Positions 1-6,425 of a stretch of 9,647 nucleotides of DNA are shown here, piece after piece; within the stretch, counting starts at the first letter, position 1; every line of letters begins with the position of its first letter. The notes under the pieces were generated by a model. It saw only the letters and a list, made by a program, of their open reading frames with translations. It ran no database searches and had not been told where the DNA came from. The position numbers and the translations under genes were made by a program. The stretch is from Patescibacteria group bacterium (GTDB lineage: Bacteria; Patescibacteriota; JAHJAL01), in NCBI GenBank assembly GCA_018814055.1, contig JAHJAL010000019.1:1-9647 (forward strand), in the 5' to 3' direction.

Positions 1-1530
1 ATGAAAAAATTACTTGTCTTTATAATCGGCCTGGCTCTCATCTTTCCCAATTTTACCTCAGCCAACCAGACGGTACCCAATCAAGACCAAAGTCCGGAAA
101 ATTATCACGCCATCTGGCACTCTCAGTCAAATCATATAATCTTACAACCCCTGGAAATAACAACTGTTTGGCTCAAATTCCAGAATACCGGCTCAGCCAC
201 TTGGTATAATTATGGCGATAACCCTGTCCGTTTGGGTACTTCACGCGACATAGACCGAGAATCACCATTTTATAAACATACCTGGATCTCTGCCAACCGA
301 CCGGCAAAATTAATTGAATCCGAAGTACCTCATAATTTCTATGGAACTTTCGAATTTTATGTCAAAGCCCCAGCCATTCCCGGAACCTACCAGGAGTACT
401 TTCAACCACTAGCAGAGGGAATTACCTGGATGGAAGATTGGGGTGTATACTGGAACTTCACTGTCCAGGGCGAAGCGTCTGAAGTTATTGACGAAACCAA
501 TGATGACGATCAATATGGCTACCACGCCGCCTGGATTTCCCAAAGTACCGAGAAAATAACCATGGCCAGCGACGAAATCAAAACAATCTGGGTAGAGTTC
601 GAAAATACCGGCTCAAAAACTTGGTACAACTACGATTCAAACCCGGTACACTTGGGCACAGACTCCTCCAGAGACCGCGATTCGGGGTTCTACAAAAACA
701 CCTGGTTGGCTACCAACCGAGCCGCCAACCTCAAAGAAACCGAAGTACACCCCGGCCAAATTGGCACCTTTGAATTTTATATCAAAGCCCCGACCACACC
801 GGGCGAATATTATGAATATTTCACGCCGGTTGTCGAAAACCTGACCTGGATCGGCCGAGATGGTGTATATTGGATAATAACAGTCACCAACAATAACTTC
901 AACAATAACTTTACATTGACCGGCAATGTCAACGCCGGCCACGTTACTCTAAACTGGAATAAGTACAACCTTACCCAAACTAGCTCCCCCACCCTCTCCG
1001 GCTACAAAATAGTTCGCAGTGAATTCAATTCCAATCCCACCTACCCGGAAGATTGGTGGGTATACCTATCTGGAAACCATCATACATCTTACACCGATAC
1101 CTCCGTCACACCCGGCCATAACTACTACTACCGGGTTGGCGCCTATGACTCCAATCAAGGAGTGGTAGAATACAGTAACAATATATACTTAATTGTTCCC
1201 GTGAATAACCTCCCCAACTCATCAGATAATCAATTCGACTTAGTTGCCGCATCTCAAAACAACGGCATACATTTAAACTGGAGCGAATACACCCAAACAC
1301 TGACCACTTCAAACTCAATCGACGGCTACAAAATAGTCCGCTCCAAATACACCTCCAGCCCAACTTACCCGGACCACTACCTGACCTATATCTCTGGCCA
1401 AAGCAATACTGACTACCTAGACACCTCCGTTGACCCGGGACAAAACTACTACTACCGAATCGGGGTATACAAAAATGGTCAAATCATCGAGTATTCCAAT
1501 TCTGTCCACCTAGAATACACCGGATATTAA
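1..1530 (+). CDS. Secreted multidomain protein: 2 Ig-like (NBR1-like) + 2 FN3-like domains
   Basis: No named gene is recognised; the description rests on architecture. Residues 1-21 form a signal peptide (Lys-Lys, a hydrophobic stretch, then FTSA) with likely cleavage before Asn22, so the protein is probably exported. Two homologous Ig-like domains follow (about 35-155 and 174-295). They share YHA-W-SQS, NTGS-TWYNY, NPV-LGT, FYK-TW, NR-A, GTFEFY-KAP, PG-Y-EYF and GVYW. An acidic linker lies between them. Then come two fibronectin-III-like domains (about 302-399 and 411-506) sharing LNW, GYKIVRS, PTYP, DTSV-PG-NYYYR and EYSN, after an Asn-rich linker. There is no C-terminal membrane anchor or LPXTG motif. 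The Ig-like pattern resembles the NBR1 central domain family seen in bacterial surface proteins. A role in adhesion or ligand binding is inference. The start codon is the first base of the window; the signal peptide supports it, but upstream signals cannot be seen. The gene converges on radA, with 36 bases between the two stop codons. Confidence 0.85.
   Translation: MKKLLVFIIGLALIFPNFTSANQTVPNQDQSPENYHAIWHSQSNHIILQPLEITTVWLKFQNTGSATWYNYGDNPVRLGTSRDIDRESPFYKHTWISANRPAKLIESEVPHNFYGTFEFYVKAPAIPGTYQEYFQPLAEGITWMEDWGVYWNFTVQGEASEVIDETNDDDQYGYHAAWISQSTEKITMASDEIKTIWVEFENTGSKTWYNYDSNPVHLGTDSSRDRDSGFYKNTWLATNRAANLKETEVHPGQIGTFEFYIKAPTTPGEYYEYFTPVVENLTWIGRDGVYWIITVTNNNFNNNFTLTGNVNAGHVTLNWNKYNLTQTSSPTLSGYKIVRSEFNSNPTYPEDWWVYLSGNHHTSYTDTSVTPGHNYYYRVGAYDSNQGVVEYSNNIYLIVPVNNLPNSSDNQFDLVAASQNNGIHLNWSEYTQTLTTSNSIDGYKIVRSKYTSSPTYPDHYLTYISGQSNTDYLDTSVDPGQNYYYRIGVYKNGQIIEYSNSVHLEYTGY
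103..885 (+). repeat. Tandem duplication of Ig-like domain coding sequence (2 copies)
   Basis: Copy 1 spans about 103-465 and copy 2 about 520-885, with a period near 139-140 codons. The copies align nearly without gaps at protein level. Short stretches also stay nearly identical in DNA: GAATTTTAT-TCAAAGCCCC appears at 352 and 772 with one mismatch, and AATACCGGCTCA appears in both. This shows internal duplication of one domain, diverged mostly at third codon positions. Confidence 0.8.
904..1518 (+). repeat. Tandem duplication of FN3-like domain coding sequence (2 copies)
   Basis: Copy 1 is about 904-1197 and copy 2 about 1231-1518, offset by about 108 codons. Shared blocks are GYKIVRS, S-PTYP, Y-SG, DTSV-PG-NYYYR and EYSN. 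In DNA, GGCTACAAAATAGT occurs in both copies. Each copy has the spacing of a beta-sandwich fibronectin type III-like domain. That fold assignment is by pattern and should be confirmed with a profile search. Confidence 0.75.
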
Positions 1531-1566
1531 CCAACAATAATAGATCAAAAAAAATATATGTAAATT

Positions 1567-2916
1567 TCAAAATAATTTCTCAAACAACTCATATACTACA
1601 CCTACCTCAACAATATTTTCTTCTCCAACATCGCTGCCCTGGGGAACTATTATTTTATCAAACCCCATATTTCTTGCTTCTTTAACTCTCTTCTTGATTC
1701 CTTTCACCCTTCTAACTTCACCCAGTAGCCCCACCTCTCCTATCATCACCGCCCCCTCATACACCGGCCTCCCCAAAACCACAGATGCAATTGCAGTTAT
1801 AACACCTAAATCAGTTGACCTATCCTCCAATTTAAACCCGCCTACCACATTCAAATACACATCCTTATCGTAAATATCCAAAGCGGCTCTCTTACCCAAC
1901 ACGGCCAACAACATCGACAATCTCGATAACGACAAACCTACTGAGGTACGTTTGGGAGTACCATAAACCGTCCGATCGGCAATTGATTGAATCTCCACCA
2001 AATAAGGCCTTGTTCCCTCCATAGCCACACTAATAGCCGAACCGGGAATACCAATTTTCCTTTCTTTCAGAAACATCTTGGATACTTGGTCTACACTTTT
2101 CATGCCTGCCTGGGACATCACAAACACCCCGGTCTCATCAACACTGCCGAAACGATTCTTCCTTGACCTCAATACGCGCAAATCTCCCGATCTTTCTCCC
2201 TCCAACATCAAAACCACATCAACCATATGCTCCAAAATCTTCGGACCGGCCACCTCTCCTTCTTTGGTAACATGCCCCACCAATATCGCTGCAATATTTT
2301 TCTTTTTCAAATATTGTGTTAAACGAGCCACGCAATACCTCAACTGCACCATCGAACCCAAACCTCCGGACAACTTACTGCTCATCAAAGTTTGAACTGA
2401 ATCAATTACCACCAAATTATAATCACCTTCTTCAACTATTTTTTCAATCTGTTCCCAATACACCGAATCCAAAAAGTCAATTTTTTCACCTGCCACCCCC
2501 ATTCGCTTAGCCCTCCCTCCAACCTGTGCCAAAGACTCTTCTCCCGAGACATACAAAATCTTATAACCTTTATTTACCAAATCATTACAAACCTGCAATA
2601 TCAACGTCGATTTACCTACTCCCGGCTCACCTCCAAACAAAGTCACGCTTCCCTCAACCACTCCTCCACCCAACACCAATTCCCATTCATCAAATGAACT
2701 TTTTAGTCTTTTTCCCTCAAAATCACCATCAGAAAGTTTACTCAGTTCTCCCGCTTTGTATCCTTCCGCAGAACTTTCAATATCCTGGATGACATCAATA
2801 TCCTTCTTACTAACTTCTTTTAGCGTATTCCACTCAGCACATGCCTCACATTTTCCCATCCACCTGGAATACTCATTTCCACAATTGTTACAAACAAACA
2901 TTTTATCTCTTGCCAT
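1567..2916 (-). CDS. radA: DNA repair/recombination ATPase RadA (Sms)
   Basis: RadA is a RecA-like, hexameric ATPase that drives branch migration of recombination intermediates in the cytoplasm. All family landmarks are present in 449 residues, close to the usual length. They are an N-terminal C4 zinc finger (Cys9, Cys12, Cys23, Cys26), a Walker A motif GGEPGVGKST (95-104), a Walker B strand NLVVIDS ending at Asp172, the RadA signature KNRFG (253-257), and a C-terminal Lon-protease-like domain from about residue 290 with the DVYLNVVGG core. The ATG at 2916 places the zinc finger at the usual distance from the N-terminus. A second ATG at codon 6 is possible but less usual. It lies one codon (GCT) after the recJ stop, with no clear Shine-Dalgarno, so translation is probably coupled to recJ. 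It is the last gene of the minus-strand run and stops 36 bases short of the convergent gene. Confidence 0.97.
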   Translation of the reverse strand: MARDKMFVCNNCGNEYSRWMGKCEACAEWNTLKEVSKKDIDVIQDIESSAEGYKAGELSKLSDGDFEGKRLKSSFDEWELVLGGGVVEGSVTLFGGEPGVGKSTLILQVCNDLVNKGYKILYVSGEESLAQVGGRAKRMGVAGEKIDFLDSVYWEQIEKIVEEGDYNLVVIDSVQTLMSSKLSGGLGSMVQLRYCVARLTQYLKKKNIAAILVGHVTKEGEVAGPKILEHMVDVVLMLEGERSGDLRVLRSRKNRFGSVDETGVFVMSQAGMKSVDQVSKMFLKERKIGIPGSAISVAMEGTRPYLVEIQSIADRTVYGTPKRTSVGLSLSRLSMLLAVLGKRAALDIYDKDVYLNVVGGFKLEDRSTDLGVITAIASVVLGRPVYEGAVMIGEVGLLGEVRRVKGIKKRVKEARNMGFDKIIVPQGSDVGEENIVEVGVVYELFEKLF

Positions 2917-2919
2917 AGC

Positions 2920-4605
2920 TCAAAAATTATTTTTACTCACCCGGATATCCACAAGATGCAAACAAACACTTTCCCTGCCTTGATAGTTATTTTTCCTTAT
3001 ATTATAAACCCAGTCAAAGAATTTATTACCATCAACTCTCTCAAGTAGATCAGCTCTGTTCCAAAAAATCGCCTCCACATAATTATCCCTATCGTTACCC
3101 AGATCAAATTTGACGTGTCTTTTATCAGCCCCTATCAACCTTTTATTTATTATTTTCAAACTCTTGCTATACAAAAGGGGTTCTTCGTTTCTCTCCCCAA
3201 ACGGTTCCATTCTATTTACTTCAACAAATAAACCCAAATTCAACTCCTGCAGTTTCAGCTCACTATCAATAATTATCTCCTTTTTGGCTTTTTTGTCCTT
3301 AAACTGCCCGACCAATAACTCATTTATTCTCTGGGTAAACTTTTTCCAATTTTTTTTGTTCAATGTAAAACCAGCCGCCGCTTTATGTCCTCCATATTTT
3401 TCCAACAAATCTGATGCTTTTTCCAAAGTTCCGGCCATATCTACTCCCTCAATACCACGGGCCGATCCTTTTATTTTATTCTCGTCAATCTTCGCCACCA
3501 AACATGGTCGATTATATTTTTCGACCAATCTACCACACACCAATCCTACCACGCCTTCCGACCACTTTTCACTCGCCAGAGCAATAACATCCCGGCCAAT
3601 CGGCTCGGCCATTTTTATCGCCTCATTCAGAATCTCTGATGTAACATTCTTTCTCAAAGAATTTTTTCTATCCACATTCTCAGCTAGGATTCTTGCTTCC
3701 AGATCTTCTTTTTCTATCAATAAATTCAATGCTATTGAGGCATCATCCATCCGGCCAGCCGCGTTTAAACGAGGAACAATTCCAAAACCCACGTCCCGAC
3801 TGGTTATTCCTTTTTGGTTTATTCCCGCCAGCCTCATCAGATTTTTTAGTCCAGGACGTTTTGATTTTGACAACACGACCAAACCGTATTTTGCCAAAAT
3901 CCTATTTTCTCCAATCAATGGCATCATATCAGCAATTGTTCCCAACGCGACCAAATCCAATGACCACTTCAACCACCAATCCTTTTTCCCATTTTCAACC
4001 CCAATGTCTTCCATCAAAGCCCGGCAAAAGGTATACACCACACCTACTCCAGCCAAGTTTCTCTCCGGATACCTATTGGAATTCCTCTTGGGATTAATCA
4101 CCGCCGAACATTCCGGAATCTTGTCTCCCACCTCATGGTGATCACAAACTACCACATCAACCCCATTTTCAACCAAATGCTTTATCGGTCCAATATCTCT
4201 CACTCCACAATCAACCGTTATCACCAGATCATACTCTTCTTCAGCAACCTTTTTTGCAAATCTCAAATTTAATCCATATCCATCCTTGAAACGATTTGGA
4301 ATATGAGTATCAACTTCCAAACCCGCAAAATCAAAAAACTCTCCCAGTAGAGCTGTCGATGTTACACCATCCACATCGTAGTCACCATAGATAAGCACTT
4401 TTTCTCTTTTTTTGATTGCTTGCGTAACTCTTTTTACTCCCCTCCTCATGTCCGGCATCAAAAAAGGATCAGCCAACGCGAAATCCGGCTGAATATAATC
4501 TTGTAAATCAAAGCTGCCTCCATGGCGATTGTTTATCACCCTTGCCAACAAACCACCCCCCGATTGCTTGGCAGGAAGTACCCAGTTGTATCGAGCTAAA
4601 TCCAA
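2920..4605 (-). CDS. recJ: Single-stranded-DNA-specific exonuclease RecJ
   Basis: RecJ degrades single-stranded DNA 5' to 3' with divalent metal ions in recombination and mismatch/base-excision repair. The 561-residue product has the DHH phosphoesterase motifs in order: YGDYDVDG (73-80), VDCG (131-134), DHH (155-157) and DLVALGTIADMMPL (217-230). RLNAAGRM follows at 279-286, then the DHHA1 motif GGHKAAAGF (405-413), and a C-terminal region (about 470-561) matching the RecJ OB-like domain. Length is typical of the family. The start is TTG at 4605, the first possible start after the ftsQ stop. The next in-frame ATG (codon 50) would cut into the conserved N-terminus, where NWVLP resembles the usual RecJ opening. 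Only a weak GGA precedes it. It sits 9 bases after ftsQ and 3 bases before radA, so it is probably co-transcribed with the division genes. Confidence 0.96.
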   Translation of the reverse strand: MDLARYNWVLPAKQSGGGLLARVINNRHGGSFDLQDYIQPDFALADPFLMPDMRRGVKRVTQAIKKREKVLIYGDYDVDGVTSTALLGEFFDFAGLEVDTHIPNRFKDGYGLNLRFAKKVAEEEYDLVITVDCGVRDIGPIKHLVENGVDVVVCDHHEVGDKIPECSAVINPKRNSNRYPERNLAGVGVVYTFCRALMEDIGVENGKKDWWLKWSLDLVALGTIADMMPLIGENRILAKYGLVVLSKSKRPGLKNLMRLAGINQKGITSRDVGFGIVPRLNAAGRMDDASIALNLLIEKEDLEARILAENVDRKNSLRKNVTSEILNEAIKMAEPIGRDVIALASEKWSEGVVGLVCGRLVEKYNRPCLVAKIDENKIKGSARGIEGVDMAGTLEKASDLLEKYGGHKAAAGFTLNKKNWKKFTQRINELLVGQFKDKKAKKEIIIDSELKLQELNLGLFVEVNRMEPFGERNEEPLLYSKSLKIINKRLIGADKRHVKFDLGNDRDNYVEAIFWNRADLLERVDGNKFFDWVYNIRKNNYQGRESVCLHLVDIRVSKNNF

Positions 4606-4614
4606 TTTTTTCCA

Positions 4615-5409
4615 CTAAATATAGTAAACTTCCCCCGGTACCCGTAAATCAATATAATCATTAACTAAAATATTATTTTTTAGGAAAATGTTCAATTTTT
4701 CCACTTGGGCCTCCACCGGCCGCAAAGTATCAAAATATACTTCATATCCTTCTTTCATTCTTACCCTCAATTCAAACGTCGTCTCCCGCACTTCATACGC
4801 TTCTATTTCTTTACCGATTGAGCTTTCAATATTGTCCCGCGCGCCATAAACAAACTCTACAAAATCATGACTCACTACCTTGACGCCCTCCTGGACTGGC
4901 AAACCGGACAAATCTCCTACTACGGGCAATTCAGCATATTTGTCCATCCTTTCCTCCTCGGCCACTATTCCCAGAACCACTCCTTGTTCATCAAGCAAAT
5001 AAAGTACTGATTCACTATTCCACACCACTTTTGGCTCTTGCACAAACAATTGAATAGTTACATTGTCGGGCCAATTTTTATCTATTTCCACTCGACTAAA
5101 TTCATTCCACCTCTCTCGGATCGCTTCCGAAAATTTATTTTCATCAAACAGAATCATATAATCAGTCTCCCAACCAGCCATCTCCCTAATCTGATACCGC
5201 AATTCATCCGACGCTCCAATAATCTCGATATTCTTGATCCGAAAAAAATCAGAAAAAAACAGCAAATATACCGATATACCCATCACCAACAACAAAATAA
5301 AAGCCAACAGCCAAAGACGCCAGCCGCCCTTTTTTTTGCCGATATTTACCACCATCATCTCATCATTCGAACTCAAATGTCCTCTAATTCTTGGATTTTT
5401 TCTCGCCAC
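4615..5409 (-). CDS. ftsQ: Cell division protein FtsQ/DivIB
   Basis: FtsQ/DivIB is a bitopic membrane protein that links early and late divisome proteins. The 264-residue product has a short basic cytoplasmic N-terminus and one membrane helix (about 32-52). A POTRA domain begins at FRIKNIEIIGASDEL (about 56-70) and runs to LFVQEPKVVW (121-130). The periplasmic/extracellular FtsQ beta domain follows, ending in YIDLRVPGEVYYI, a typical FtsQ C-terminus. The start is GTG at 5409, the first start after the murB stop. No Shine-Dalgarno is visible before it, and the leader is AT-rich with a perfect palindrome. A TTG at codon 12, preceded by AGAGGA, or the ATG at codon 18 are alternatives. Its place after murB matches division/cell-wall clusters, but recJ follows instead of ftsA and ftsZ. 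Confidence 0.92.
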   Translation of the reverse strand: MARKNPRIRGHLSSNDEMMVVNIGKKKGGWRLWLLAFILLLVMGISVYLLFFSDFFRIKNIEIIGASDELRYQIREMAGWETDYMILFDENKFSEAIRERWNEFSRVEIDKNWPDNVTIQLFVQEPKVVWNSESVLYLLDEQGVVLGIVAEEERMDKYAELPVVGDLSGLPVQEGVKVVSHDFVEFVYGARDNIESSIGKEIEAYEVRETTFELRVRMKEGYEVYFDTLRPVEAQVEKLNIFLKNNILVNDYIDLRVPGEVYYI

Positions 5410-5415
5410 ACGTAT

Positions 5416-5434
5416 TTATAATTTTAAATTATAA
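5416..5434. promoter_or_regulatory. Perfect AT-only palindrome in the murB-ftsQ gap
   Basis: TTATAATTT at 5416-5424 and AAATTATAA at 5426-5434 are exact reverse complements around one central T. The site is 7-25 bases upstream of the ftsQ GTG, in the largest gap (47 bases) of the minus-strand run. Each arm contains TATAAT, so it could serve as a -10 element on either strand, but no -35 box stands at a 16-18 base spacing. It could also be an operator or a weak AU hairpin. Role unproven. Confidence 0.35.
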
Positions 5435-5456
5435 GAATGTTATAAAATACCAGTTT

Positions 5457-6407
5457 CTATTCAAACGATCCGCAAAATTGCACTTCCGCTTCCAACTTTA
5501 TCCCCGTCTTATCATAAACCTTTTGGGCTACTAATTTATGTAAATTATAAATATCCAGCGCCCTCGCTTCTCCTAAATTAACGATAAAATTAGCATGAAT
5601 GGGTGACACCATCGCCCCACCCACCCTTTCACCCTTCAGCCCAACCAAATCAATCAACATACCGGCCGAAAACATATCTCCCGCCTTGCGCTCAATCAAG
5701 TACTCATCTCCCAAAATACTTTTGATTTGATTGTAATTTGCTTCGCTCAATTCAATATTTTTGAAGAAACAACCGCACGAAGATTCCGGAGGTTGGCTTT
5801 TAGTCCTCATTATTTTATGACCCTCCATTAACTTGCGCAGCTTTGCGGGATCAGCCGAAGGAAAATCAAAAAGAGCATATGTTATCATTCCCTTTCCCGC
5901 CAATTTTTGCTTGAAAACCGATCCCCTGTATACAAAATCACAATCTTGCTTAGAAAAATTTGACTCCTTGCAATCAACAAAACTGCACCACGATACCTCT
6001 TTTATATGATCAGAGATAGATTGACGATATGCCTCTGCATTCCCTCTTATCGCCCCTCCAATCGTTCCCGGCACACAAGACAAATGTTCCAAACCTGCCA
6101 CACCTTTTTTTGCCAAATCATGCGCCACCACCGGCAACATCGCCCCTGAAGATATCTTCCATAAATTTTTCTCCTTTGACCACCAACTCCAACTATTTTT
6201 TATCACCAAACCGTCAAAACCCCGATCAGAAATCAAAATATTTGATCCGGCTCCTATCACATAAACATCAATATTACCAATATCATGAATAACCCGACAT
6301 ATTTCCGTAAAATCCCCTTCCCCGGATATTTCCAAAAAATATTTGGCCCTACCGCCAATTGCAAAATAACTATATCTGCTTAAATCAACATTTTTTTCCA
6401 CTTTCAT
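5457..6407 (-). CDS. murB: UDP-N-acetylenolpyruvoylglucosamine reductase MurB
   Basis: MurB reduces UDP-GlcNAc-enolpyruvate to UDP-MurNAc with NADPH and FAD, an early cytoplasmic step of peptidoglycan synthesis. The 316-residue product has FAIGG (15-19), the FAD-binding GAGSNILISD (52-61), LEHLSCVPGTIGGAIRGNAEAY (106-127), and the YRGS motif with Tyr160-Arg161. It also has the active-site loop SSCGCFFKN (209-217) and a C-terminal LEAEV carrying the catalytic Glu (probably Glu308). Length and the YRGS-type layout fit short (type II-like) MurB. In the active-site loop Cys213 stands where many MurBs have the proton-donating Ser; Cys occurs here in some family members, so activity is expected. 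The ATG at 6407 has GGAG and AAGG upstream, overlapping the murC stop. It is 11 bases downstream of murC and 47 upstream of ftsQ. Confidence 0.96.
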   Translation of the reverse strand: MKVEKNVDLSRYSYFAIGGRAKYFLEISGEGDFTEICRVIHDIGNIDVYVIGAGSNILISDRGFDGLVIKNSWSWWSKEKNLWKISSGAMLPVVAHDLAKKGVAGLEHLSCVPGTIGGAIRGNAEAYRQSISDHIKEVSWCSFVDCKESNFSKQDCDFVYRGSVFKQKLAGKGMITYALFDFPSADPAKLRKLMEGHKIMRTKSQPPESSCGCFFKNIELSEANYNQIKSILGDEYLIERKAGDMFSAGMLIDLVGLKGERVGGAMVSPIHANFIVNLGEARALDIYNLHKLVAQKVYDKTGIKLEAEVQFCGSFE

Positions 6408-6416
6408 AACAATATA

Positions 6417-6425
6417 CCTTACTCC
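6417..6425 (-). promoter_or_regulatory. murB ribosome binding site overlapping murC stop
   Basis: Read on the minus strand the site is GGAGTAAGG. GGAG lies at 6425-6422 and AAGG at 6420-6417, nine bases before the murB ATG. The murC TAA stop is inside this site, which suggests that ribosomes finishing murC help start murB. It supports the chosen murB start. Confidence 0.55.

Noticed and set aside
637..942. Open frame on the minus strand inside the secreted-protein gene
   Set aside because: Shadow of the plus-strand Ig-like domain coding sequence; the plus frame has a signal peptide and repeated domains, the minus frame shows nothing recognisable.
1531..1566. Possible bidirectional terminator between the convergent genes
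   Set aside because: The 36 bases are AT-rich with an A-run but no GC-containing stem with a loop and T-tract was found on either strand.
3110..4141. Long open frame (343 codons) on the + strand
   Set aside because: It lies wholly antisense to recJ, whose DHH, DHHA1 and other motifs are intact. The translation is a low-complexity Ser/Phe/Pro-rich sequence with no recognisable domain, as expected from a G-rich opposite coding strand.
5410..5466. Standard sigma-70-type promoter for ftsQ
   Set aside because: TATAAT and TATAAC are present on the minus strand, but the only -35-like TTGAAT (5464-5459) sits 25 or 14 bases away, not 16-18.
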